NCBI GenBank assembly: GCA_008694505.1
Contig: VZDJ01000056.1
Location: forward strand, 1,368,461 to 1,432,460
Source: Cyanoderma ruficeps
Lineage: Eukaryota > Chordata > Aves > Passeriformes > Timaliidae
Length of the DNA: 64,000 bases
Reading direction: 5' to 3'
Shown here: in pieces, positions 38,840 through 52,107 of the stretch
Layout: every line of letters begins with the position of its first letter
How positions within the stretch are numbered: position 1 is the stretch's first letter
Notes under the pieces: model-generated
Seen by the model: only the letters and a program-made list of their open reading frames with translations
Database searches by the model: none
What the model was told of the DNA's origin: nothing
Program-made: the position numbers and the translations under genes

Positions 38840-38960
38840 CAGGAGTAAATCAGTCTAATTAATGGCTTTGCTCATTTATCAGGGGCAAATGCTAATTATT
38901 CTTTTTAATCAGTTTTCTGCCACAGTTGCTCATTCTTTCTGATTTTTTTTTTCCCCTGCC
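38840..38960. promoter_or_regulatory. Candidate conserved non-coding element
   Basis: Short AT-rich block with 'tctaattaatggctttg', 'gctaattattc' and 'tttaatcag', spaced within about 80 bases, followed by a T/C-rich stretch. Homeodomain-type cores dominate. It is not part of any repeat I know. Support is by composition only. Confidence 0.28.
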
Positions 38961-40129
38961 AGCTCTGCTTAGTGAGAGAGTCTGGAGAAAAGCAATCCAA
39001 ACCTCTGGCTTATAAATAAGGAAAGCACAAGAGAAAATGAAAGAATGGATAAAATTGTTCTATGAAATACTACCAAGCTTGTCTCCATGTAGAAACTCCC
39101 AGCGTCCTTGCTGGTCTCCTACCTCCTTTCATGACCTACTGGGTAAAAACCAAAATGCAAGAGCAGTACTTGACAGAGGCTAAAGATCCTGCAGACAGCT
39201 TTTAAAGCCAACCTTTCAAACTCTGAACTGCTGCTCTCATAAAGCACATTCCTGTCCCTTATTATTCCCCAACACCTCCATGGACAGCTTTTGTCCATAT
39301 GAATCTGCAGGAGAAACTCTCTGTGACAACCCAAGAGCTTCTGTGTGCAAATACCAGTGTTCATCTTTCCCTTCTGTTGTTTTATCCGTGACACACAGGG
39401 CAGGGCTCTCAAAAGCAGTAAGCAATGATGGTTGCACATCTCCAGGCACCTCAAGAGTTGGCTTTGAGAAGGCAGAGAACACACCACCTTCTCAAGCCTT
39501 TTCCAGCTGGTTACCCAAAAAAGCCACTAATTGCCACCGTACATCTTGATCCTATTCATCAAGTGGTGAACAGAAACTTGGGGTTTTGGTGACCAAATAG
39601 TCCATAAACACAGAGACCGAATCTGAAACAAACCCACAGACTTAAAAAAATTCAACAAAACTATCCAGCAAATTGTCAAAAGAAGAAAAACCAAAAGCCT
39701 ACACGCATGAGCAAAAGCCAGACTGCAATCAAATCTCAACAGAACAAGACTCAGTTCATGGCTGTCTGTTTGGACTAAGGTGATGAGCACCCACGGAGAG
39801 ACAAAGGCAAACCACGATGGCCAGACATGACAGACTGTATTTGCAATGTGAGTGAGCAGCATTGCTTAACCAACACAGACAAGATGTGAGATCCTGGTTT
39901 TCCTTGCAGAAGGAAACAAGTTGCTCACCCCAGTGAGTCAGGTGTATCAGCCTAACCACCCTTCCCATCAGGAGCAATGCTCCCCATGGCAACAGGATCT
40001 GGAGGTGAGCTGTAAAGGGAAACTGTCAGCAGAGCAGCTTTCTTCAGTCACAGTTTAAAGGTCTCCAGTAAGAATATAATTCAACAATCCAGTTACTGCA
40101 TAGTAAATCCCCTGAGTACTAGATGTGTG
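38961..40129. other. Non-coding unique DNA, no gene seen
   Basis: Overlapping open frames of 80-122 codons at 39,119-39,862 (both strands) shadow one another and have no splice context or recognisable motif. No repeat or RNA gene found. Confidence 0.6.
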
Positions 40130-40380
40130 TCTTGATAGCTGTTAAACCTCAGTAAACAAGTCTTTAATCATCCATTGGTAATTAATTAGCAAACAAGAAC
40201 TAATTGCAACGAGATAGCTTCTTAGATTCAAGACAGTTGTTTTATGTTAATTAAATATAGAGGTCTGTGAGCTACACAAATACATTCTAACCAACATACA
40301 TGCAGGTTTCTAAAATGCATTTGGTTCCTAATGAACCAAACCCCATTAAAATTGTTTAAAGGAAGCAAATTTCAGGGTGG
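40130..40380. promoter_or_regulatory. Candidate conserved non-coding element, FOX and homeobox words
   Basis: Carries the forkhead-type word GTAAACAA at 40,152-40,159, 'taattaattagcaaa' at 40,179-40,193 (also present at 19,352) and TTAATTAA at 40,257-40,264. The block is unique and strongly AT-rich relative to its neighbours. Enhancer function is inferred from motif density alone. Confidence 0.32.
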
Positions 40381-43300
40381 TGCAAAGACTGCCCCCGGTG
40401 ACAGGGGCCCACAAGCACAGGTGCACTCATCCAGCTGAAAACAGGACACCACAGAAAGGGATAAGCAAGCTCAGGAACTCAGAGCCCAGAGCCCACCACT
40501 CAGTGAAAGGCTGAAAAAGCAAGAAATAATAAATGAATGAGGAATTTGGACTCTAACACACTTGTAGTCTGTTCTATGCAAAATTACTCCTGGAAAAATT
40601 GTTTGCCTGGATTTGATGCCAATCCTAATGGCATTAAGTCAGACTTCTGTCACCAGTTTTGAAAAGAACCAAAGCTTTTACCCTGTATTTCCAGACCTCA
40701 CTTTATAACCCCTTAAAACAAGCAAAACCCTGGACCACGAAGTTGTATTAAAACAAGAGAATTCAAAGACCCAATGTGGCATTACCACACCAAAGATTTC
40801 ATGTAATCAAATGCAAATTTGTGTCTCTTGCTCCCCCAGGTTGATCTGAATTACAGGTTTGGTAGACCCCTTTGTCTGTCTTCAAAGACTCTGGGACCTT
40901 CTTCTCCCAGCTGTGCCACTCACTTGCCAGGCAATATTTACCAGCAATTCCACGTGATGCCCTAGCAGCCATTTATAGTGTTTATTTGTAAGATTTGGTT
41001 AAGATGCTGGGGTTATGTCAGCATATCCTAAGAGGGAGAGATCATTTTGAGTTCAGGCAGGTTATGGAGAAAATGAACTTGCGTGGCTCAGATGTCTGGG
41101 GATGCAGTGCAGAGGTTCATGGGCAGGGAGAGACAAGGAAGGACAGAAGACTCCTCACTGAAGAGGTATAAAAAAGAGGGATGAAGCCAGGCAGATCCAA
41201 TTCAACAACTGTGATGGAAACACACAATGGAAAAGCAGCAACTAAACGGTCTGGGGTCCAAGTCCCAGATGCTGCAGCTCTTTGCTGTGAGGAGACTCTG
41301 TCCCTTTGGCATGGCCTTCCCAGACACTGCACTATGCATGGTTGTGAGATAATTTCATCCAAATGTGCAAATATGCAAAACAGACTGTCCAAAGGGCTTG
41401 AGCTGAAATGCATTAATGACTACAACATCCCAAACTCCCCCTGTGCAGCCCAAACAACAGAACCTTGCTGCCCAAGCTCTTCAAAGGGACTAGCATGCAA
41501 CTCCTTTTTCATGTCAGAGCGTGGAGGAGGCAAAATCTCTACACTGCAAATGCTTATCTGTTCACATTTACCCACCCAGCAAGAGCTGGACTTGAACGGA
41601 AGTGAAGGGACAGAAGGTGAGATTTTTCATCTCAACCAGCAGATTTCATCTCAGCAGCCTCTTAGCCCTGTAACACCCCTTTTAGGCCCCTGAATCCCTC
41701 TAAAACACATGCACTGGGTACGTGTTTACAAACAGACCATTTATATGTGAGTGTCACATGCTCCCAGACAGCATGCCAGGAGAGAGATTTAAACAAAAAA
41801 TATGTCTTTCTCTAAATACTGTATGTTCCCCTGGTCTATTCATTTCATTCTGCTTTAGTTATCAAAAATATATTAACCCAAAAGCCTGTTTCCATCAAAG
41901 TCTCGATTCCATGAACATTTAAAGATAAGCCTTATCTTATTACTGGTGCATTAACAACAGAAATCTAAAGGGCTGCTGTCAATCACCTCCTTTTCTCTGT
42001 TTCTTTTTCCTCTCCCCTCAAAACAGCTTTGCAGAGCACAACTGGGACCTCACGAGGGTTCTGGCAGACACAAACACACACAGGCACCAACAAGCACAAC
42101 CCACCCCTGCTCCAGTGAAAAGTACCATGGAAAAAACTGATGGTTTGACCAGGGTCAGGCATGCACACATGGAAAAGTAAAGAGAGCAGCATCAGGCAGC
42201 ACCCACCCAAACTGGGAAGGGGCTCACACAAATTTCTACAGACACGTCCCTTCATGCAGAGCCTCATGGCAGATGATCTCAAATCAATTTTCAAGAAGCT
42301 TTCCCAGGAGAAATTAATTACTTGAAAAATCCAAGGTCATAGAGGTCATCTGCACTTCTAACTCCATTGTATCTCTTGTTTTATTACAACAATCTTTTTC
42401 CCTTGCCATCCTTAATTCACTACTTTTTCCCTCCACATCGTCTTCCCAACATCATTTTAAATTATTCTCATTAGGATATTTGCATCAAACTCAGGCATCA
42501 TCCAAGTATCTTGGCAGAGATGCTTGTTTGAGCTTTTGAAATTAAAAGGTTGTAGATTACTTATGGAAAACAGTAATCATTTTCTACAGTGATCTTCTGG
42601 GGCAGAGCAAACTCTGCAGTGGACTGCAATTCCATTCCTCTGGGGCAATTAAAATATCCACCTTAATTTTGCAGCAATGTGTTTTCCTTCCCTTGCATTT
42701 TTTTTTGCTTTCTAATTAGAAGTTTTAATTCTGCAATGAGTGTCACTAAGAGACTGAGCCAAAAATAACACAGCCTGTTCCAAAGGCCCTTTGAAAAGCT
42801 TTTATTTTTAAAAGCCAGAACAAGACAGACAATCCAAGAGTGATAAATCCAAGGTTTCTGAAAAGAGCTGAGGATAGCAGGAGGGCAAAGAGACAGCTAG
42901 GGATGAACAGCACACACAGTGCAGCTCATAGTAAAAACAAACTTCTTTCCACATGCAAAATTCAACTGCACAAGTAAGTTTCTACCAGAGATCTTACCAA
43001 GCCTTGTTACAGGCCAAAACAGTCATCACTGAGGACTTTGACACTCAAGGCCTGATCCCCCTCTAACATCAGCAGCCCCTGGCCTGGGCTTGCCATCCTA
43101 TTTCTACAGATGTAGGAGACAGCTCAAACTTTGAATGTCTTTGCCTGAGGTCTGTCCCGTGAGCAATATGGGAAAGCACATTTCCTTCAGCCATGAAAAG
43201 GAATACTCTTCTGGAAACATGGCTCTGGGACTCTCTTATCATGTCCCTCCAGTCAGATGAGTGCAGTGAAACACTGCACATCGTCAGTAGCTTCCCGGCC

Positions 43301-43668
43301 ATTTATGTCAGATCAGTTTTACCTTCACAGGCCCAGCACAGAAAATCCACCACAGCCAGAGCAGCATCACAGATGGTCAGGACTGTCCCACAGCTGTAAG
43401 ATGGAACCAGACTACAATTTCTGCAAATGATGCCTCTAGAAAAGTTTTATGGCACCTTCTGTTCACACCTTTTCCAGCAATTTATCCGTTGTATGCCCTC
43501 AGTTCCAGGAAACATCTGATCTTCAGGTTGAAACTCCCACTATAGGAGGCTGACACAAAGAAGCAGCAATGAAAACATTATCTAAGGAAGATGTTCTTTC
43601 AAGCTACAGGAATTTCAGGGTGAACAAACCTGATTTTAAATGTGGCTGCACATGGTCTAAAACACACA
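40381..43668. other. Non-coding unique DNA, no gene seen
   Basis: The main open frame (170 codons, plus, 41,181-41,693) begins 15 bases after a TATAAAAAA word, but I see no recognisable domain, initiator element or polyadenylation context and do not call a gene. The AT-rich part 42,420-42,800 has 'aattaaaatatcc' and 'taattagaagttttaatt' words and may be regulatory. Confidence 0.55.
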
Positions 43669-43860
43669 TAGAATCACTCAGATATTGGGAAACCATCTAA
43701 CACCAACCTCTGCTGAAAGAAAAGTTATTTCAAACCTGGCGACTTTATCCAGGTGGGTCTTGAGAAATTTGCAAGAATAGAGATTCCAGAATTTGAAATG
43801 ACAGCCTGGTCCAACATGGCTTTCTAGACTGAAGCACTGTCCTTTCCATCAAGTGTACTG
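43669..43860 (-). mobile_element. Diverged CR1 LINE fragment, reverse orientation
   Basis: On the plus strand it starts with 'catagaatcactcaga' and 'accatctaacaccaacctct', the complement of the CR1 3' terminus. It continues through 'atccaggtgggtcttgag' and 'gacagcctggtccaac', the complements of further CR1 3'-region blocks. It is more diverged than the copy at 20.4 kb, hence older. It is 5'-truncated and non-coding. Confidence 0.62.
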
Positions 43861-46800
43861 AAGGGGACAGACAAGGGTAAATTGTGAGAAATAGTTTAAC
43901 AGGTCACTGCTGGAGACAGAAAAGCATTTAGGTGTCTCTCTGAAGTACTGTTTGTTATATCACATAAACTTGCATTCAGATAAACTTGTCTACAGCATCA
44001 ATCAAGTCACAGCCAGCAGCTCAAGGCAGAATTAAAATCAGGTTACATCTTATGGATTCTGAGAAAATAGAAGAATGAGCTGTAGGTCTTCCAAAAACAC
44101 TGTGCAGGGACACAAGATTTTAAGCAGGAAAACACATCGGATATTTATGCATGTTAGGTGTTTATTTTTCAATAAGGTACATGTGCCTAGACCACGACAG
44201 GATGTTTGAACTGCGCACATCAGGTCTTCCATCCACTGTTTACATGAATGTCATTCACTATCAGGTCTCTGTGGAAGATAAACAGATTGAAGAGAGATGT
44301 GAACATATCAGAGTTTTGCATTGCTTCCGCCTCTAACTCTGCTCCTGGTGCTATAACAATCAAAACCTCTTGACCAGAAGCAAGTCAGAAAAAACAAGGA
44401 AGGGAGAAAAGGCATTGGTCACAAACCAGGAGGCAGAGAACAGTGCAAATCAAAGACATCTACACCAAAATGTTTAGAGATGGGTATTAAGACTATGGGA
44501 CACCCAGGGCAATTTTTCAGGTGTCTGAGGGGAACAGACACAAACTAGCTGAAACTAAGACCAAAAAGACACTTACCTGGCAGAAAATATTCCACTTGCA
44601 CACCAGAGAGACTTCCTAAGGGGACTGCAGGATGGCCAAATCCTTGCTGACATTTGCATCACTGGGTTTCTTCCTCACTCCAACACTTGTGAAGTTTCAG
44701 AACGCACAAAGTCAAGCAGGAGGCTTAGACCTATGAATGGTGCAGGGAGAAGGGCCTAAAGACTAATCACAAACTGTATCATTCTTTGATACAGTGCAGC
44801 ACCACGGTCAAACTGACAAAAAACACCGGCACAAGCTCTAAGCCAGTATTTTTGGTAGAGACATCCTTGCCCTGTTTTTGCAGTGGATCATCCCAAGGTT
44901 TTACACACACCAAAAGACAATATCCAAATGTATTCAGTAGTCTGTGCTCATGTTCTACCTTCCTTAGATGTTTTCCCTTAATTTTTCTCTTCCTCTGCAA
45001 GAATACCAGAGTTTACTGTGTATGTGAGGAGAGGTTTAGAGACTATTGAACAGAGTATGCCCTTTGAAATAAGAGGTTAAATCCCTGTAATTCAGGGGAA
45101 AATGCCCTAACTCTGTTGGACCAAGGTCACCCCTGCAGCCACAAGAAATCAGGTAGAGCAGTTTGGTTTGGGCTGTCAGCTGCATGCTGTAGGCACACTC
45201 CTACCCCTGAAGTTAGCCATGAAACTCACTCCAACTGTTTTAAGAGTAGGTGTAGGGTTACTGCTTCTGAAAATCCCATTCATGGGATACCCCCTTTACC
45301 TTCAAAAGGTAATGAGAATAATGATTCAACCTATGTACCTGACACAGGGCAGACAGCTAAGAGCAGAAAGGATATTTGCAGCACTCATTTCTACGTTCAA
45401 GCTTTTAGAGCACAAAATACTATCTTGGCTGTTATCTAAAGGTCACTTACACTGAGTAAAGATTAAGATGAACAAAAGGCAGATGATATGGGGAACTCTC
45501 CCTTTACACATTTTATAACATTGCCTGATAGAATTAACAAGTAAGAGGATAGCAAGACCATGTGCAATCCCTCAACAGCTCCATAACTCTAGTGTTACTG
45601 TTGGGTAGCTCGTAGACCCAGACTGCAAAAGAAAAGAGCAAGTAACAAAATAGCAGCATTTAGTGACAAAATGAGGCCTTAAGCCTGTGACAAATAACAA
45701 CTTGATGGCCGTACCAAACAGTTTATTGATAAAAACTGTTGGTGAAACAAAGGGAGAGAGAAGCAGCAAGGATGGGGTAAAGGTAATGTCTGCAAGGGAA
45801 CACCAATAAATTTCACTACTTAAATATCTGCAAACTCAGAGGGGAAAGACCACTTCCCTTGCATTTGAGGTACTATCATGCATTTCCCTTCAGGCTATGA
45901 TACCATGAAAGCCCAGTGTACTTCCTGTGTGGCACACTGTCCCCTGGCTGAAGGACTGTCTTTTGAAAAGATGAAAACATCAAATGCTGGGTATTTCCCA
46001 TGACACATCCCTAACCCCAGGTGTTTGAGATGCAATCTAATTCTGCTGCACCATGTGGAAGAAAGTACAACCCCCTACTTTGTTTTGTGAGCAATCAGAA
46101 CATCAAGGCATCATTTGAGCAGTCACATTTACTGGAAGAAAATGCTACAGGAGAGCATAGGCCTGAGCCTCCTTGGGGTGGGTGAGAGGACAGTATGCTG
46201 CTGCTTAAGGCACTAATCCATGGGCATGATTAAAGGGGTAGACCCTGTAACAGATTATTGTCCTCGTCAAATTAGAGTGGCAACTTACCCACACCATCCC
46301 CAAGGTTTTGGAATGAAGATTTCCAGATGCACACCCCCACGTCACTACCTGGGGCCCACACCAGCACCATGCATTATTTCCCATTCCTACAGATGAGCCC
46401 CAATCCTCACTTAATTGCACTCAGTGAATTTCCCACATGCCCCTGAAGGCAACCGTGTCTCTGCTCCTCCTTGGAATGACAGCTGCAGGGTAAGAACTCC
46501 AAGTCCCAGTTTCAAGCTTTTTGTTTCAGAGTCTCATCATTTCCCATCCCGAGCTGGGTGGGGAGAGATAAAGGCCATCAGCCTGTCTGCAGAACAGGCT
46601 GGCTCTGTTTGCCCCATGCCCCAGCCAACAGAGACTGTAGACTTTTAATGGAGCACTCAGGTTTCCATTGATGCCAGCTGCAGATAGAACAGCCCAGCAG
46701 CAAACAAATTCAGTCCCTGGGGGCTGCTCAAATTCTCCTCCTATTTGTAAGTTTACCTGTAAAATACAGCCGGGCTAATTCTTGCTAGTGTGGTTGTAAA

Positions 46801-47039
46801 GATATGTTTTCCTCCTCTTCAGTGCAAGCAGAGGGAAAAACCAGGCAAGTGCAGTGGGGCTAATGGAGTAAGAGAGCATTTCCCAGGGCTTAGGAAACAG
46901 CAAGCATTTTCTGCTGGGGATTGTTTGCTGAACACCCTGTACAGAGGTGAAGTTGTGCAGCACTTTATAATAACTAAGACCCGTTCATTACACACAAAGG
47001 TGCAGGAGGCATCCTAATATCTCCATGTTCAGATGGGCT
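43861..47039. other. Non-coding unique DNA, no gene seen
   Basis: No exon, RNA gene or recognisable transposon. Open frames stay at or below 107 codons and overlap on both strands. Confidence 0.65.
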
Positions 47040-47330
47040 GAAATACAGTAGCTCCCCACGATGTCAGCTGTTGAATTTATTATACGCTTATTACAAGGTC
47101 AAGAAAGGAGAAGGAATTATCAGCAAATGTCTTATTTGATTTTTAAATGTTAACAAAAACACTTTAATCACCCCTGAAAGCATCATGATGCTGAAATGGA
47201 CCACAACGCTAACCTGTAATTCAAATCCCCATTTGTTCCATAGTGAAAATGACCCGGAATGTCTCCTCAAACTCCTGTTAGGATTCACCCTTGTCACCAA
47301 AGTGTTGTTTAATTCAACTGCAAAATTTGC
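47040..47330. promoter_or_regulatory. Candidate conserved non-coding element
   Basis: Unique AT-rich block with 'ttgaatttattatacgctta', a nuclear-receptor-type CAAGGTCA half-site at 47,094-47,101 and a 'cactttaatcacccctg' segment. No repeat family fits. The call depends on composition only and needs alignment to other vertebrates. Confidence 0.28.
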
Positions 47331-47879
47331 TGCTTCTTACCCCTGGAAGCCTTACAGGCTGTGATTTAGACAGGAGCCATGAGAGAGAAAAGCTGCAGGG
47401 CTTAAACTGGGTCCAGGCTGCATTTGGATGCTTGGCACCCGAGGGTTTGATGACAGTTCTGGTTTAGGACTGCAAGTGCAGAATACTTAAAACACGCTGC
47501 AAACATAGTCTTGCAGGTCAAGATTAAAATGCATCTACAGAACAAAGATAACTTGCATATCACCTGTATACAGTGTATTTTGCACCAAAGCAGTCCACAT
47601 TCCTAAGCATCCTCTTATACACTAAAAATTTAAATTTTTCTAAGAAAAATGGATTCTAATAAAACCCAAAAACAAACACATGCCTTGGGTCAGCAGGCTC
47701 CACACAGGTCCAGTTTTGCAGCTGAAGCCAAATAAAAGCAGAGTGAATAACTCTGAAAATATCACCTAGAACATAGGTGTAGGCAGCTTGATTTAGGAAA
47801 AACTTCTGACAGTTTTCCACAAGATATTTACCTAAGCAAGCTAGGGGAAAATCACCTAGAGAAACTCATTATAGGCTGA
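47331..47879. other. Non-coding DNA upstream of a CR1 fragment
   Basis: No gene seen. The right part (from about 47,760) may already belong to the same decayed CR1 LINE whose recognisable portion begins near 47,880, but I cannot anchor it to the consensus by eye. Confidence 0.5.
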
Positions 47880-48860
47880 GCATGAGACTGTTTGGAGAAC
47901 ATTAAGAGAATAGTTATCGATGGTATGCTGTCTGGGAGGGTGTATTAAGCATGGTTCACAGAAGCCTGTCCTTTAGCTAATTCTCTTCAATATTTTCATT
48001 AATTATCTCAACGATTCGATAGATCAGTTGGGAATGAATATGCTGGAGGAACGGACTAAAATCTGAACCCAGCAAACTGCCACAGTAGTCTGAAAAAATA
48101 AGAAGCTATTTAAGAGGGGACGCTGAAATGTGTAAGTACAGAATGAGAAATGGAAGCCTATATTAACAAACACACAGAGAGGCATCGTGATCTGCGCTCA
48201 CACATTAAACTCAAGGCAATAAACTAATTGTGCAAAACCTACAGACAAGGAAGCATAAACAGGAAGGTATCCTGAGACACCCCCGAAATTAAAATCCTAC
48301 TTGAATTATTCAACAGTCGTGAGGTCTTAGCTAGAGAACTGCCTAGCTCGGAGAAATGTACTTTAGAAAAGACACAGACCGTTTGGAGAAACTCAGGAAG
48401 ACAGAAACAAGCCCAGGTCCAGGAAACACAGCCCCCAAGAGGAGAGATTGTACCAATAAAGAACATTTAGTCCAGAGGAAAGAATGATCACATCCATGCT
48501 CAGTCTTCAAGTATATAAAGAATGCTGCAAAGTGAAAAAGAATAAACTGTTCTCTGTATTATCACAGTGGATAGTGATAAAAAATAACATATAAATAGGC
48601 TTACACTGCAACAAGGAAGATACCAGGAGAAAAAATCTGTTCCCTTGCTCTCCCAAACAACCCTTATGATACTTAAGTCCTGTGACAGCGAGTAGCAAAA
48701 ATCTCTAAAACCCAGTTAGCTGCACACCAGAAAATAACATATATACAACTGATCCTTCCTTTGGCCAGGGAGAGGGACAAGATGACTTTAGGATTTCCTT
48801 CAAAACGTAATAGTTCCTGCCATTCTATATACATCTAACAGATGACAGCTCCTCACTGAA
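47880..48860 (+). mobile_element. Long, old CR1 LINE fragment with reverse-transcriptase remnant
   Basis: At 47,983-48,048 the plus strand still reads LFNIFINYLNDSIDQ, matching the LFNIFIND motif of CR1 reverse transcriptase (ORF2). Downstream segments follow the rest of CR1 in order: a 'tgtaagtacagaatgagaaa' block, 'gaacatttagtccagaggaa', 'cagtcttcaagtatataaag', 'ggcttacactgcaacaagga' and a terminal part near 48,760-48,830 ending in 'ttcctgccattctat'. Stops and frameshifts elsewhere mean no functional protein. It is the longest transposon in the window and clearly older than the 20.4-kb copy. Confidence 0.75.
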
Positions 48861-50399
48861 AAGGTGCAGAGAGATGCTTGTCAATCACAGATTCTGAAGA
48901 GATCTTGCTAATGGAACAGAAAAAATGTTTGCTCTCTTAACATTTTTATACTGATAACAAAGCAAGCCACAGGATTCCAAGACAAAAATGGACATGTCAG
49001 AAACACAGTGGAAGCTCAGTACACAGTACCTCAAATGGGATTTGGTGCTGTCTTAGACAGACACTATTGTATTGACATCCAACTCATACATGTAACAGAG
49101 CTCCTCCTCTTCACACACAAATGCCAAAAGCTGAAATGGATGTGGCACTGCTGCTCTGTAACTCACTGGGCTATTGCTGACCACCCCTCCAAGAAAGGCC
49201 GCACACCTGTGCTTAAGTGAAGGGATTCTCCTATTCTAAAATGTGCAAGTCACTCACCTGGATTTGGTATTTTGAGCTGAGTGACAGAAACTCCAGTACC
49301 ACAAGCACAAAACAGTGAGATCAGCCAGAAACTGAAAGACAACTAATTTGCAAGTGAGGAGCCACAGGCTGTTTACACCAGAATGTCTCAGCTATAAACA
49401 TTTAATTAAATCAGCCTTTTTTCAATCATGGCATATTTTCTACATCACTGCTCATTTTCAACTTGTTGGAAAGCCTCTCCTGATGTTCCCTTTTTCAGAC
49501 ACTGAAAAGCTGGACTCAAAGTTACTGCAACAGGCAGGAGCCAGGAGCAGCCAAGTGCTGAACAGTGACACTGGATTTTCTTAGCCACTCCTCAAGTATT
49601 GCCCACCTCAACATCCACACTACCTGCAAAAGCCCTTCCAGCAAAAAAATCATTACATGGTGCTGACAGGGCTAGCACTTAAAATTCAGAGGAAAATAAA
49701 AATTTCATCTCAACAAACTTGTAACAGAATCTGATTTCACTATCAGGTGACAAACTCTAGAATTTGTATTTGTGATCTAGAACTGCTCAGCAAAAAGTGG
49801 AGAAGCTCAATAACATTCATTAATTATCAACTTAGTTACTTCTATTGATAGGTATAAAAATGACAAGTTCACTAAGTAAGTGCACGATCAGCAGAAAATG
49901 AGTGAAAAAATGCTTCACTGATTATTGACAGCATTTTTAAATGATTTACATACTAACAGACATATATGTCTTAACTACAGTAAATTACCAGAGTTACCAC
50001 TTTCTTTAAAACAGAACTTACAAGGAATTACAGACCAGTGTCAGCTTACTTCAATGCCAGCTAAAAGCATGAGGCATCAATCAAAACCAGGCTGGCCAAT
50101 CATCCTGATCAATGTCATTCACTAAGCACCAAAAAAAGCCAAGGAAAACTGGATACCTCTACTCTACTGGAATTGTACACACACATTCATAAACCATTTG
50201 GTTACCAAATTTCTTTCCTGCAAGAAAAGCAAAGAACCTGGCTTAAATCAAATGAAAGATCAAACAAGTGCTAAAAAAGTCCACACTAACTCAATGCTGC
50301 TTAACTAGTGACCCTCCAGAAAGGGAAGAACTATAACTGGACAAGATTTGCAAAAAGCAGAAGGTTAATTTAGCCAGCAGGAAGAGGAGGAAGAACTTA
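48861..50399. other. Non-coding unique DNA between two CR1 fragments
   Basis: AT-rich unique sequence, no exon or other repeat recognised. Open frames are at most 78 codons. Confidence 0.6.
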
Positions 50400-50700
50400 A
50401 GTACCACCCAAAGCTAGGCTGAAATTGAGTACTGAGAAGTGCAAGTTAACCATCAATAACACATAAATTGAACGATGTGGATACATTAACAGAAGAATCC
50501 AAGATGAAAGATTTGGGCATCAATGTGAGTGCTCAATAGAAATGAACACTCAATAGAACAGGGAACCTGTACAGCAGGACTCTGTGGGATGATGCTTAAA
50601 AGGGACAGATAATATTGAAATTATTAAAATGCTACTTATCAATCTTCATTTGGAAGAGCATATTGTCTGACTAAAGCTGTTAGAAGCATGGATAATTTTC
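50400..50700 (+). mobile_element. Old CR1/L2-like LINE fragment
   Basis: 'gatttgggcatcaatgtg', 'gatgcttaaaagggacag', 'ataatattgaaattattaaa' and 'atgctacttatcaatcttca' match in order a CR1-type ORF2 3' region. The coding equivalent is the '...DLGV...' to '...I..LY..LV.P.LEY' stretch after the polymerase core. Because the 47.9-kb fragment already contains the same consensus region, this is probably a separate insertion rather than its continuation. Heavily decayed. Confidence 0.58.
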
Positions 50701-52084
50701 TATTCCTACAGAGGTTGCAAAGATTTGCACTTCTGAAGACAGATGACATCTGATAAACAAACTAACAGCAAGAAATAAGGGAAATCACGACTTCTGTTCC
50801 AACAGAACATGAAATCAACTCAAAATAGCAAATTATAATTGCAGTACCATAATTAGTTTGCGGGTAAGAGTGCCACAAGATACCTTGGAAAATGCATTTC
50901 AGCAGTTTTTTAAATGATTGTGTATTTGTCTGTCTAACAGAAAAACCCACACGTACTCTAGACAGAACAAAATTATGGATTTTCAGGCTCAGAGGACACA
51001 AGATATCCACCAGTTGTGAGGAGACTTGGAAAACAGTTCTGTTATGTAGGTTATTCCAAAATCATCCATAGCAGTTTTTGTACTTTCCAGGAGTGTGATG
51101 CTGGAAACATTAAATGCTAATGTTCAAAAATCTATCCTATCTCCCCTTGAATCTGCTTTAAAACAAGAAAGAAGAAAAATGAGGTAAGGGAGCTTGAATA
51201 ACTCCAAACACATCAGCCCACAAGGCTCCCTCACACCCAGCAACTCACTATGAATGGTGCGTTACAGACAGCCCAGATCAGCAGACCAGGGATGGGGAAA
51301 TCTCTTCTGGCAGCTCTTCTACATTGTAGGACTGAAAATTGGAGCTGCAGAAGGGCCAGCACAGCAACTGGTCTCCAAAGAGAAGGAACCTTCCTGCACT
51401 GGCAGCAGCACAACTGGAGTTAAGTGGACAAATGTGCTGCGGTGAAACACTCCAACAATTGACCTATTTGTCATTCAGGTTTGAGACTTTGTCCTTACAC
51501 CCTGTGTACAATCTGTGAATCTGCACCTCTTCCCTAAGCTCAGGCTCCTTGGAACAGACAGGTCTGACCAGGAAGATGAATGCTTCCTACCTTGAGGAAC
51601 ATTTCCTGATGATCCCACTCGAGAAGCAAAACACACCTGCAGGCAGGAGGTGGGAGCTAATCCCTGTTGTGCTGGAACCTACAGAGACAGCTGATCCTTC
51701 TGCAATTCCGAACTGCCAGTCAAAGCTTTAACGTCTTAATACACAGCATGCTCTAATTAAAATTTCTAATTAAGGGGGAAAAAAACCCACCCCGCACTAA
51801 CCAGCAAAACTGATGTTGCAAATTAGCAAGCCTTATGTACAAATTGAAGGTGGTCTTTGCTGCTCTTTCATAGATGACTTTAATGTTAGTATTTCAAGCA
51901 AATAATTGTGGACAAAGTTACCACAAGTTCATTTCTGCCATTTTTAGTAGTGGGACACAAGTACCAATTCCTACATGAGCCTTCTATGTTAGGGTATGAC
52001 AATCCATAGACAATCTATTTAAACAACTTCCTTTGGAAGATGGACAAAACCAAATACGGACCATATGGACAGGCTGTCTGCATT

Positions 52085-52107
52085 GCCTCAGTGAAAGATA
52101 AAATTAT
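52085..52107 (+). repeat. Exact 23-bp word, copy 1
   Basis: The 23 bases starting gcctcagtgaaagataaaat are identical at 54,498-54,520. About 50 bases downstream both copies have a loosely similar 'ctggggagtccaga' / 'tgtggggaatcccaga' segment, hinting that the shared unit was once longer. The family is unknown to me. Confidence 0.75.

Noticed and set aside
41181..41693. 170-codon open frame just after a TATAAAAAA word
   Set aside because: A TATA-like word 15 bases before an ATG is too close for a normal promoter; no protein similarity recognised.
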